Assembly (NCBI GenBank): GCA_964602655.1
Contig: CAZRSF010000100.1
Span: 1-17,415 of the forward strand
Reading direction: 5' to 3'
DNA: 17,415 bases
Source: Moduliflexus sp964602655
GTDB taxonomy: Bacteria > Moduliflexota > Moduliflexia > Moduliflexales > Moduliflexaceae
How positions within the stretch are numbered: position 1 is the stretch's first letter; each line of letters opens with the position of its first letter. Positions 1-6,057 of this stretch are shown here, in pieces. The position numbers were made by a program, and so were the translations under genes. The notes beneath the pieces are model-generated. The model was not told the origin of the DNA and did no database searches. It was given only the letters and a program-made list of their open reading frames with translations.

Positions 1-57
1 CCTGTTGTCGTTCGTTCAACGTGCTTGTTACAGAGACTTTTAAAGCAGGTTCTTAAG

Positions 58-89
58 CCTCACAGGTCATGAAGACCTGTGAGGTTTTT
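58..89. repeat. Palindromic repeat (CCTCACAGGTC family) followed by a T tract
   Basis: An 11-bp perfect stem, CCTCACAGGTC/GACCTGTGAGG with loop ATGAA (58-84), is followed on the + strand by TTTTT (85-89). That would work as a Rho-independent terminator for a + strand gene outside the window. On the - strand there is no T run after the hairpin, so it is a poor terminator for prxU. It belongs to the same palindrome family as 964-996, 1175-1207 and 5120-5150, which share the GGT(C/T)TTGAA(G/A)ACC-like centre. Confidence 0.75.
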
Positions 90-98
90 GTGTTGTGC

Positions 99-821
99 TT
101 ATTCGAACGCTTCCTTGACGTTCCAGACTTTCCACACGTTGCCGACTAAATCCGGGCCGGGCTTCAGAACCTGTTTTCCCGGTTTCCAGCCGGACGGCGT
201 CGCTTCCGTGCCTTTGCTGGCGCGCACGAGTTGGAAGGCTTGAATCTGCCGGAGGGTTTCGCTGACATTCCTGCCGACAGGCGGCGTTAAGACTTCGTAA
301 CCCTGAATGACGCCATCGGGATCGATCAGGAAACGCCCGCGCATTTCCACGCCTGCGTCGGCGTCATATACGCCGTACACTGCGCCGACTCTCCCGCCTC
401 CGTCCGATAGCATCGGGAACGGCACTCCGCCTGCTGTCACCATCTTCGACAACTCGTTATCGTTCCACATTTTGTGGACGAACACGCTGTCCACGCTCAT
501 AGAAAGCACCTGAACGCCTAACTTTTCGAATTCCGCATTTTTTTCGGCGACCGCCGAAATTTCGGTCGCTCAGACAAAGGTGAAATCGCCGGGATAAAAG
601 CAAAGCGAGACCCATTTGCCGAGATAATCTGACAGTTTTACGTTGATGAATTTGCCCAAATGATACGCCGGGGCAGTGAAATCCGGGGCTTTTTGTCCGA
701 CTTTAATCATACGTGGTTCCTCCTTGCGTGGGGTTGTTTGTTCGATTGGTTGCGATTCGACCGTTTCGCCGACAGGCCCGCCTGTCGGTCGCGCACATCC
801 CGCTTTGATCTCTTCAGCCAT
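99..821 (-). CDS. prxU: Selenocysteine-containing peroxiredoxin (PrxU-like), read through an in-frame TGA
   Basis: Thiol/selenol peroxidase of the AhpC/TSA family that reduces peroxides in the cytoplasm. The frame is open from ATG 821 to TAA 99 (240 residues) except for one TGA at 572-570, residue 84. Before it the protein reads FYPGDFTFV and after it ATEISAVAEK. In ordinary family members the peroxidatic Cys occupies exactly this place (FTFVCPTE), so the TGA most likely encodes selenocysteine. Downstream family motifs are intact: SVDSVFVHKMW, PFPMLSD, GRFLIDPDG and GWKPG. The C-terminal resolving Cys of typical 2-Cys enzymes is absent (TEATPSGWKPG where VCP is usual); visible cysteines are C9 and one in WVSLCFYPG. 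Two starts have good Shine-Dalgarno sites: ATG 821 (AGGAGG, giving a 37-residue extension with GCARPTGGPVGE) and ATG 710 (AAGGAGG, starting MIKVGQKAPDF). I chose 821 because I recall this extension in relatives. Conceptual translation without recoding would split it into two false genes. Confidence 0.9.
533..565 (-). promoter_or_regulatory. Bacterial SECIS-like hairpin downstream of the Sec TGA
   Basis: In the mRNA sense, counting from the base after TGA, TTTCGGC (+11 to +17) pairs perfectly with GCCGAAA (+22 to +28) around the loop GGTC (+18 to +21). A lower CCG/CGG stem (+5 to +7 with +35 to +37) lies beyond an internal loop. Bacterial SECIS elements bound by SelB carry a GG(U) apical loop about 16-37 nt after the UGA; in E. 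coli fdhF, as I remember it, GGUC begins about 19 nt after it. Position and loop therefore match. A competing 7-bp stem, GCGACCG/CGGTCGC at +1 to +23, is also possible. Confidence 0.75.
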
Positions 822-840
822 AATACGACCCTCCTGTGAT

Positions 841-880
841 GTCCTCGCCGAGAGCTTGAATGCCAGCCATTTGCGAGGAC
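841..880 (-). promoter_or_regulatory. Hairpin in the prxU 5' leader
   Basis: GTCCTCGC (841-848) is exactly complementary to GCGAGGAC (873-880), with 24 nt between. In the prxU transcript the second arm ends about 6 nt before the AGGAGG ribosome site of ATG 821, so the stem could influence translation initiation. I do not recognise it as a known riboswitch class, and the loop sequence shows no motif I can name. Confidence 0.4.
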
Positions 881-902
881 GATGGTATGATGTTGATACG
901 AC

Positions 903-931
903 TCCTCCCGGCCTGAACCGGGAGGATTTTT
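903..931 (+). terminator. Rho-independent terminator-like hairpin
   Basis: A perfect 9-bp GC-rich stem, TCCTCCCGG (903-911)/CCGGGAGGA (918-926) with loop CCTGAA, is followed directly by TTTTT. The form is a strong + strand terminator, yet no + strand gene ends before it in this window. It may end a small RNA or block transcription opposing prxU. On the - strand it lies upstream of prxU and lacks a T tail. Confidence 0.6.
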
Positions 932-963
932 CAGGATGACTCCTGAAATGTTTCGGACTCTAC

Positions 964-996
964 AGAACTCCGAGGTCTTGAAGACCTCAGAGTTCT
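964..996. repeat. Palindromic repeat (GAGGTCTTGAAGACCTC core)
   Basis: AGAACTC and GAGTTCT arms enclose GAGGTCT-TGA-AGACCTC, with one C/A mismatch between the two stem parts. It is one of four family members in the window. No T tract follows on either strand, so it is probably a dispersed intergenic repeat and not a terminator. Confidence 0.75.
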
Positions 997-1009
997 CTCA
1001 ATAGTGGAT

Positions 1010-1174
1010 CAGGCGAGTTCCAAGCCTTTCGCTATTTCCGCTCCATTTTGGGGCATTGTCCATATAATTTTAAATAAGAATTGATACTATTTAAGTCAAG
1101 ATATTTTTGTAAGAAATCAACATTTTCCGTTTTTCAATGTAATACCAATTGTATTTGAAGAGATTATGGATTTT
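1010..1174. other. AT-rich gene-free spacer
   Basis: This stretch, most clearly 1060-1170, is markedly richer in A and T than its surroundings and holds no convincing reading frame on either strand. It lies between two palindromes in the 549-base gap between prxU and the sigma factor. TTGATA at 1081 resembles a -35 box, but the possible partner TATTTT is only 15 bases away, so I do not call a promoter here. Confidence 0.4.
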
Positions 1175-1207
1175 AGACTTCCGAGGTCTTGAAGACCTCG
1201 GAAGTCT
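1175..1207. repeat. Perfect 15-bp-stem palindrome, same family
   Basis: AGACTTCCGAGGTCT, loop TGA, AGACCTCGGAAGTCT: 15 base pairs with no mismatch. It is the most perfect copy of the GGTCTTGAAGACC family here. It sits in the gene-free region upstream of the sigma-factor gene, with no T tract beside it. Confidence 0.8.
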
Positions 1208-1241
1208 TGGCGCTCCGAATATGATCTTTTTTAACACAATT

Positions 1242-1250
1242 GCTATAAAT
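1242..1250 (+). promoter_or_regulatory. Possible extended -10 promoter for the sigma-factor operon
   Basis: TGCTATAAAT fits an extended -10 element (TGN-TATAAA-like). No good -35 box lies 17 bases upstream. A second candidate, TTGACA at 1276-1281, has a poor -10 (TGTTGT) at a 17-base spacing. Either would give a leader of roughly 60-115 bases before ATG 1371. This is a weak call. Confidence 0.25.
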
Positions 1251-1370
1251 TCCTGAAAGAACGCCAACAAATCTGTTGACAGGAAAGAAGAAACGCTTTG
1301 TTGTCATCTTCATACAACCGAAATCATCCCTGTTATTGTTCGATGAGACGCTGTTTCAGCGGACGCAGGC

Positions 1371-1943
1371 ATGACACAATATATGCAAATTCCTTATCAC
1401 CAGAAAACGGATGCCGAACTCGCTCGCGACGTGAAAACCTACGATCATGCGGCGTATGCGGAATTGATCCGGCGCTACCAGAATACGCTCTATCCGTATC
1501 TCATCCGGCTGCTGGGAAATCATGAGGACGCGCTCGACATCGTGCAGGAGACGTTTCTCAAAGTCTATGAGCAGATTCAGGGCTTTGACGAACGCAAGCA
1601 ATTTTCTTCCTGGCTGTATCGCATCGCGCATAATATCGGGATCAATTATCTCAAAAAACACGCTCGAACCATCAAGATTGACGCCGATGCGCTGGCGCTG
1701 GTCGCGGAACGCCACGCCGCCCGCGCCCATGAATTGACTACCGCGAATATTCGGCGGGCAGAGGAATTGCTGTTAGCAATCAATCGGCTCAAGCCGAAAT
1801 ATAAAGACGTGGTGCTGCTCTATTTTTACGAAGAGAAAAGTTACGCCGAAATCGGCGAGATTTTGCGCCTGCCGACCTCGACAGTGGGCGTGCAGTTAGA
1901 CCGGGCGAAAAAACAATTGCACGCGCTGTTGACCGCAACATAG
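1371..1943 (+). CDS. ECF-type RNA polymerase sigma factor (sigma-70 family)
   Basis: The 190-residue product has the two-domain ECF layout without sigma-1 or sigma-3 regions. Region 2 spans roughly residues 26-95: YAELIRRYQNTLYPYLIRLLGN, the core-binding stretch DALDIVQETFLKVY, then FSSWLYRIAHNIGINYLKK. Region 4 spans roughly 130-185: INRLKPKYKDVVLLYFYEE then SYAEIGEILRLPTSTVGVQL, a helix-turn-helix that reads the -35 box. It would direct RNA polymerase to a small envelope regulon. The start at 1371 has no clear Shine-Dalgarno; an in-frame ATG lies four codons downstream. The next gene encodes a membrane protein on the same strand, the usual place of a cognate anti-sigma factor. Its own promoter and the downstream transporter genes are natural targets, but I could not find a shared promoter motif. 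Confidence 0.9.
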   Translation: MTQYMQIPYHQKTDAELARDVKTYDHAAYAELIRRYQNTLYPYLIRLLGNHEDALDIVQETFLKVYEQIQGFDERKQFSSWLYRIAHNIGINYLKKHARTIKIDADALALVAERHAARAHELTTANIRRAEELLLAINRLKPKYKDVVLLYFYEEKSYAEIGEILRLPTSTVGVQLDRAKKQLHALLTAT

Positions 1944-1954
1944 AAGGAGCTATT

Positions 1955-1982
1955 GTAGGTCGAAACTGGAGTTTCGACCTAC
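1955..1982. repeat. 28-bp palindrome between a ribosome site and the next start
   Basis: GTAGGTCGAAACT and AGTTTCGACCTAC form a 13-bp perfect inverted repeat around GG. A good AAGGAG site (1944-1949) follows the sigma-factor stop, but the palindrome separates it from ATG 2004 by over 50 bases. This suggests that a mobile or dispersed palindrome landed in the leader. It is a different family from the GGTCTTGAAGACC repeats. Confidence 0.75.
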
Positions 1983-2003
1983 GTCATAGCGCATGAAAAT
2001 CGT

Positions 2004-2726
2004 ATGAACACGCCGGAACAGATTGATATTACGCAAGAAGTCGTTCAGAAAGTCAATGCCGGGCAGATCAAAATGCGGTCGCGCTGGGAATTCGTCGCGA
2101 AGCGTATCGGCCTGCAATCGGGCATTGCGCTCAGCGTCGCGGCGCTTGTCGTCAGCCTCAGCTTCGGCCTGTACCTCGTGCAGCAATACCGCGTGTCCCA
2201 TTTGCTCAGCATCGGGATTTTTGGCTGGCAGCGTTTCTTGAACTATTTCCCCTTCGAGATGATCGGGCTGGCGGCGCTGATGATTGTCGGCATGAACTAC
2301 CTGATCCGCCAAACCGACTGGGGCTATAAACGTTCGTGGCGCTTCTGGGCAGTCGTCGTCATCGTCGTCGCGTTGCCGCTTGCGCTGATGCTGAATCGCT
2401 TTCAGGCCGCTCATGCGCTGCATCAACGCATCCTGAATGCGAAAGCGTTAGGATTTCGCAGCTATTTCGAAACCCGTTTGCAAGACCTTGAAAAATCATT
2501 TGTCGAAGGGACGCTGATCGCGCTTGACGCCGAAACCTGCTCGATTCAGGGAGATGACACCCGCGCCTATACCGTCCCGCGCAAAGGACTGCACATGAAG
2601 CCTAAAGGATACGCCCCGCAAGTCGGCGACCGCGTCATTGTCATCGGCGAATGGCAAGAACAGACATTTCACGCGCAAGCCCTCGTCAGCTACGATCAGA
2701 TCAAACAACGCTGGGAGCAGCAATAA
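2004..2726 (+). CDS. Three-span inner-membrane protein, possible anti-sigma factor
   Basis: The 240-residue product is of a family I do not recognise. A short polar N-terminus (residues 1-36) is followed by three hydrophobic segments, about 37-57 (ALSVAALVVSLSFGLYLV), 83-102 (MIGLAALMIVGMNYLI) and 112-130 (WAVVVIVVALPLALML). A soluble C-terminal domain of about 110 residues follows. In it, GTLIALDAETCSIQGDD, VPRKGL and VGDRVIVIGEW look like a beta-rich, OB- or NfeD-like fold. Its place directly behind an ECF sigma gene suggests it controls that sigma factor, with the cytoplasmic N-terminus as the likely binding part. No HxxxCxxC zinc anti-sigma motif is present, so this is inference. ATG 2004 is the only reasonable start, because the frame has a TAG at 1956; it lacks a nearby Shine-Dalgarno. 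Confidence 0.7.
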   Translation: MNTPEQIDITQEVVQKVNAGQIKMRSRWEFVAKRIGLQSGIALSVAALVVSLSFGLYLVQQYRVSHLLSIGIFGWQRFLNYFPFEMIGLAALMIVGMNYLIRQTDWGYKRSWRFWAVVVIVVALPLALMLNRFQAAHALHQRILNAKALGFRSYFETRLQDLEKSFVEGTLIALDAETCSIQGDDTRAYTVPRKGLHMKPKGYAPQVGDRVIVIGEWQEQTFHAQALVSYDQIKQRWEQQ

Positions 2727-2762
2727 CGCCTCAAAACTGCTCATTCCCGAAGAACCCGCCAC

Positions 2763-3050
2763 AAAAAACCACCTCCAACCCCCTCTTAAATTAGCAGGGC
2801 TGTTAAGTTCTCACAAGCGCCAACGGCGCGAGTCATATTAGCCCAGGGCGTCAGCCCTGGGAAAACAGGGCATCAGGCAGATTCGCCCTGAAGGGGCGTC
2901 TCATTGAGGCGCTCTTTCAGAGCGCACCCGCCAGCCCTCCTTCCCAGGGCTTCACCCTGGGCTAATATGATGCTGCCCTTTCAGGGCAAAAAATAGAACG
3001 TAACAGTCCTGCCTCCTAAATTAGGAGGGGGCAAGGGGGTGGTTTTTTTT
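2763..3050. mobile_element. MITE-like composite element with nested inverted repeats
   Basis: The outer arms 2763-2805 and about 3001-3048 are imperfect inverted copies, A-rich then CCACC..CCCCCT..TAAATTAG..CAG..CTGTTA. Inside lies a second, nearly perfect inverted pair, 2833-2861 and 2943-2970 (TCATATTAGCCCAGGG arms), each itself a small hairpin. Between them are shorter hairpins: CGCCCTGAAGGGGCG near 2885, GCGCTCT/AGAGCGC (2909-2925) and TGCCCT/AGGGCA (2974-2988). No convincing protein is encoded. The whole could fold into one long branched structure. It fills most of the 441-base gap between the membrane-protein gene and the ABC transporter genes. It may be a non-autonomous element or a mosaic of REP-like units. 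Confidence 0.65.
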
Positions 3051-3167
3051 ATTCGAAAAAAATGTTCATCGAATGAAATAAATCGCGCTGCTCGATTGTA
3101 ATAGAGATGACAAGGCAAGCTGGAAGCGTTCATCCGTTTCACCATTTCGTCAGAAGGAACAGACATT

Positions 3168-3866
3168 ATGAACTTATATACGATAGAAAACGTGAAAAAA
3201 GTCTATACCATCGGCGATGTCGCGACGACGGCGCTGAAAAATATCGCGCTGACGATTGACGCCGGAAAATTCGTGTCATTCGTCGGGCCGTCGGGCAGCG
3301 GCAAAACAACGCTGCTGAATCTGCTCGGCTGTTTGGATAAACCGACGGAAGGGCAAGTCACCCTGAACGGAACGAACCTCGGCCAGTTGAATCGGCATGC
3401 GGCGGCGAAATTTCGGGGGCATCATATCGGATTTATTTTCCAGAATTTCAATTTGCTGCCGGTCTTGACGGTCTTCGAAAACGTCGAGTATCCGCTGATG
3501 ATGGTGCAGAACGTCGCCAAAGCCGAGCGCGAGCAGCGGGTGCTGACGTTGCTGGACAAGGTCGGCATGCTGGATCAGAAAAACAAATACCCGAATCAAC
3601 TCTCCGGCGGGCAAAAACAGCGGGTCGCCGTCGCGCGCGCGCTGGTCGGCAATCCGAAAGTCGTGCTGGCCGACGAACCGACCGCCAATCTCGATCATGC
3701 GGCGGCCTACAAGGTGATTGAAATCATGCACGCCATGAAAAATCAATTCGGCACGACCTTCATCTTTTCAACGCACGACCCCAAAATCGTCGGCGAAGCC
3801 GAAGTCGTCTATACGCTGGAAGATGGGGAAATTACCACTATCAACGGAGGCAAACACGATGCGTAA
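3168..3866 (+). CDS. ABC transporter ATP-binding subunit, LolD/MacB type
   Basis: ATPase of 232 residues that would power an FtsX-type exporter from the cytoplasmic face. All nucleotide-binding motifs are present: Walker A GPSGSGKT (residues 40-47), Q-loop in GFIFQNFNLLPVLTVFENVE, signature LSGGQKQR (about 143-150), Walker B VVLADEPT with D-loop NLD, and H-loop STHD (about 200). The FQNFNLLP and ENVEYPLM stretches are typical of the LolD/MacB branch and not of importers. AAGGAA lies about 10 bases before ATG 3168. The gene overlaps the permease gene by 8 bases, so the two are translationally coupled and surely form one complex. Confidence 0.95.
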   Translation: MNLYTIENVKKVYTIGDVATTALKNIALTIDAGKFVSFVGPSGSGKTTLLNLLGCLDKPTEGQVTLNGTNLGQLNRHAAAKFRGHHIGFIFQNFNLLPVLTVFENVEYPLMMVQNVAKAEREQRVLTLLDKVGMLDQKNKYPNQLSGGQKQRVAVARALVGNPKVVLADEPTANLDHAAAYKVIEIMHAMKNQFGTTFIFSTHDPKIVGEAEVVYTLEDGEITTINGGKHDA

Positions 3867-5106
3867 TGTGATCAAAATCGCCTGGAGAAATTTATTTCGG
3901 TATCAACGCCGCACGCTCTTGACCGGCTCGCTCATCGCGATGGGCGTGATTTTAGTCATCGTCTTCACCGGCATGGGCTATTCGTTCAAAAATCAAATTA
4001 CGGAAACGATTACGAACTCGAATTTAGGGCATGTGCAAATCCATCGCAACGGCTATGTCAGTTCGATTGACAACCTGCCGCTCGATTTGGTTATTCAGGA
4101 CGAGGAGATTCGGACGCTCGAAACCGCCCTCGCCGCCGCGCCGGATGTGCAGAGCTATTCCAAACGCCTGCGCTTTTCCGGGATGCTGAGCAACTACGAA
4201 AAGACGGTGAGCGCCCGGCTGATCGGCATCGTCCCGCAGCATGAAGGCCAGACCTGCCCGGAACTGCCGGCGCGGATTATAGACGGGCGCACACAGGAGG
4301 CGGAATTTATTCTGCGCGGCGAAATGTTGATTCCTGAAACGCTTGCCACCGGGCTGAACCTGAAGGTCGGCAGCGATGTTGTGTTAGTCGCGACGAATAA
4401 AGACGGCTCGATGAATGCGCTGAATTTGCGCGTCGGCAGCATCAGCGAAAACCTTATGGGGCCGAGCGGTCGCGACGCTTATATTCATTATGACGACGCG
4501 CAGGAACTCCTGCGCATAGACGGCGAAGAAACCAACGAAGTCGTCGTGAAATTGAAGAACCCGGATGCGCTCGCGCCCGCGACGAAGCGCCTGCAAGAGC
4601 TGATTGCGGACATGAAGACAGCGGAGGGGCAGCCATTGTTGGAAGTGCACACGTGGGAGCAACTGACGCCGCTGACCACCATCATTAACATTGTGGATAT
4701 GCTCGTCAACATCATTCGGTTCGTGCTAATTGGGATCGTGCTGATCAGCGTGATGAATGTGATGATGATGTCGGTGTATGAACGGATCAGCGAAATCGGC
4801 ACGATTGCCTCCATTGGCACGCCGCCGAGCAAAATCCTCGCGCTGTTTCTGATGGAAGCCGTCGCGTTAGGTTTTCTGAGCGGCGCGGCGGGCAGCGTGC
4901 TGGGCGTCGGCGCGATCTGGGTGCTTCATGCCCTTCGCCCCACCATGAACATTGCCCACGTGATTATGACGATTGCGCCGACGGTATCGGTGCGTGATGT
5001 GCTGACGCCGATGCTGATGGTCGTCATGATTTCCGCGCTTTCAGGCTTGCAGCCCGCCCTGAAAGCGTCGCGTCTGGAACCGGTCGAAGCCTTGCGCCAT
5101 GTGTAA
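3859..5106 (+). CDS. FtsX-type ABC transporter permease (LolC/E- or MacB-like)
   Basis: Inner-membrane permease of 415 residues. ATG 3859 is chosen over an upstream in-frame ATG because it has GGAGG about 8 bases before it and overlaps the ATPase stop. Topology fits the type VII/MacB fold: one N-terminal span (LIAMGVILVIVFTGMGYSF), a periplasmic domain of over 200 residues, and three C-terminal spans. The second is IRFVLIGIVLISVMNVMMMS, leading into the coupling stretch YERISEIGTIASIGTPP; a third is in ALFLMEAVALGFLSGAAGS and a fourth near LTPMLMVVMISALSGL. The ending ASRLEPVEALRHV is typical of this family. Such proteins do not pass substrate through the membrane but use mechanical force to release lipoproteins or move periplasmic substrates. 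The LolA-like gene behind it supports a lipoprotein or lipid substrate. Confidence 0.93.
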   Translation: MRNVIKIAWRNLFRYQRRTLLTGSLIAMGVILVIVFTGMGYSFKNQITETITNSNLGHVQIHRNGYVSSIDNLPLDLVIQDEEIRTLETALAAAPDVQSYSKRLRFSGMLSNYEKTVSARLIGIVPQHEGQTCPELPARIIDGRTQEAEFILRGEMLIPETLATGLNLKVGSDVVLVATNKDGSMNALNLRVGSISENLMGPSGRDAYIHYDDAQELLRIDGEETNEVVVKLKNPDALAPATKRLQELIADMKTAEGQPLLEVHTWEQLTPLTTIINIVDMLVNIIRFVLIGIVLISVMNVMMMSVYERISEIGTIASIGTPPSKILALFLMEAVALGFLSGAAGSVLGVGAIWVLHALRPTMNIAHVIMTIAPTVSVRDVLTPMLMVVMISALSGLQPALKASRLEPVEALRHV

Positions 5107-5119
5107 ATATCGTGAATCA

Positions 5120-5150
5120 GACCTCACAGGTTTTCGAAACCTGTGAGGTC
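5120..5150. repeat. Palindromic repeat (ACCTCACAGGT family)
   Basis: GACCTCACAGGTTT, loop TCG, AAACCTGTGAGGTC: a perfect 14-bp stem in the 66-69-base gap between the permease and LolA-like genes. The sequence is very close to the copy at 58-84. It has no T tract, so it probably does not separate the two genes transcriptionally, but it could act as an mRNA stability or processing hairpin. Confidence 0.75.
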
Positions 5151-5175
5151 TCAAACGCCTAAAAGGAGCCAAATG

Positions 5176-5916
5176 ATGAATACTCTCAAAACCTTGATCG
5201 TCGGATGTGCGCTATGTGTCCTGTTTGTCAACGCCAGTGTTGCGCAGGACGCCAACGAGTTGTTGAAGCAAATTGACGCGAACCTGATGCCGCCGTCATA
5301 CGAATCGTACCGGAAAATCATCAACATCGAGCCGGACGGCAAGCAGCAGGAATTCGTCTTTTATACCGTCAAAAAAGGCACGGATAAAATGGCGCTGCTG
5401 TATTTGGAACCGGCAAGCGATAAAGGCCGCGCCGCCCTGCGCCTCGGCGATGATATGTGGATTTATATTCCGAATGTCGGCAAGCCGATCCGCACCACCA
5501 GTTCCCAATCGCTGACTGGCGGCATTTTCAATAACGGCGATATTCTGCTGTTGGAATACCATGTGGAATATACCGCCGAATACCTTGAACAGACGGCAGA
5601 CGCGGCGGTGTTGACCTTAAAAGCGAGAACCAAAGCCGTCACCTACGATTCGCTCAAAATGTGGGTGACGCTGAACCCACTGACGGTGGCAAAAATCGAA
5701 TGCTATTCGGCCAGCGGGATGCTGCTGAAAACGCTTGAATTCAAGGAAATGAAAGATTTCGGCAATGGCCTCGTTCGTCCGGCGGTCATCGAAACGACCA
5801 GCCCGCTGCACAAAAACTACAAAGCCATCATGATTCACGCTGGCATCAAAGCCCGCGAATTCGAAGACGAAGTGTTCACGCTCAACTATTTGCCGAAACT
5901 CCAAGAATTACGCTAA
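5176..5916 (+). CDS. LolA-like periplasmic outer-membrane lipoprotein-sorting protein
   Basis: Periplasmic protein of 246 residues with a clear Sec signal peptide, MNTLKTLIVGCALCVLFVNA then SVA, probable cleavage before QDANELL. The mature part begins LLKQIDANLMPPSYESYRKI and contains KKGTDKMALLYLEPASDKGR, DDMWIYIPNVGKPIR and SLTGGIFNNGDIL. These are characteristic of the LolA-like family annotated as outer-membrane lipoprotein-sorting protein. AAGGAG (5163-5168) is 7 bases before ATG 5176 and 4 before the adjacent ATG 5173, so 5176 is preferred. The family is a half-barrel that carries acyl chains, and it is often coupled to an FtsX-type permease with an outer-membrane partner, as here. It is unlikely to be the housekeeping LolA, because it sits in a sigma-factor-linked accessory operon. 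Its exact cargo is unknown. Confidence 0.85.
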   Translation: MNTLKTLIVGCALCVLFVNASVAQDANELLKQIDANLMPPSYESYRKIINIEPDGKQQEFVFYTVKKGTDKMALLYLEPASDKGRAALRLGDDMWIYIPNVGKPIRTTSSQSLTGGIFNNGDILLLEYHVEYTAEYLEQTADAAVLTLKARTKAVTYDSLKMWVTLNPLTVAKIECYSASGMLLKTLEFKEMKDFGNGLVRPAVIETTSPLHKNYKAIMIHAGIKAREFEDEVFTLNYLPKLQELR

Positions 5917-5937
5917 TTCAACGTGAATTTCGTATAA

Positions 5938-6028
5938 GGTTTTTTGCCACAGATTTACACAGATTCGCACAGATTTCTCAGCACTATCCCTGAATCTGTG
6001 AAAATCTGTGCGAATCTGTGGCAAAACC
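5938..6028. repeat. Long imperfect inverted repeat built of CACAGATT units
   Basis: The left arm GGTTTTTTGCCACAGATT at 5938 onward pairs with the right arm ending AATCTGTGGCAAAACC near 6028, giving a stem of roughly 38-40 pairs with a few mismatches. The octamer CACAGATT or its complement recurs several times inside each arm. It fills most of the gap between the LolA-like and barrel genes. I recall similar CACAGATT hairpins dispersed in many environmental genomes; no T tract makes it a classical terminator. Confidence 0.75.
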
Positions 6029-6057
6029 CTTTGAAATGAGGAACAGAACTGAACGCC

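Noticed and set aside
58..89. Terminator for prxU
   Set aside because: The T run is on the + strand side only. In the prxU direction the hairpin is followed by CTTAAG and no T tract.
570..572. Premature stop making the peroxiredoxin a pseudogene
   Set aside because: The TGA replaces exactly the catalytic Cys, the frame continues intact for 156 codons, and a SECIS-like hairpin follows. Decay would not choose this position.
2981..3166. A 61-residue - strand gene
   Set aside because: It runs through the right arm of the repeat element and the leader of the ABC gene. Its composition (TTPLPPPNLGG) is repeat-derived.
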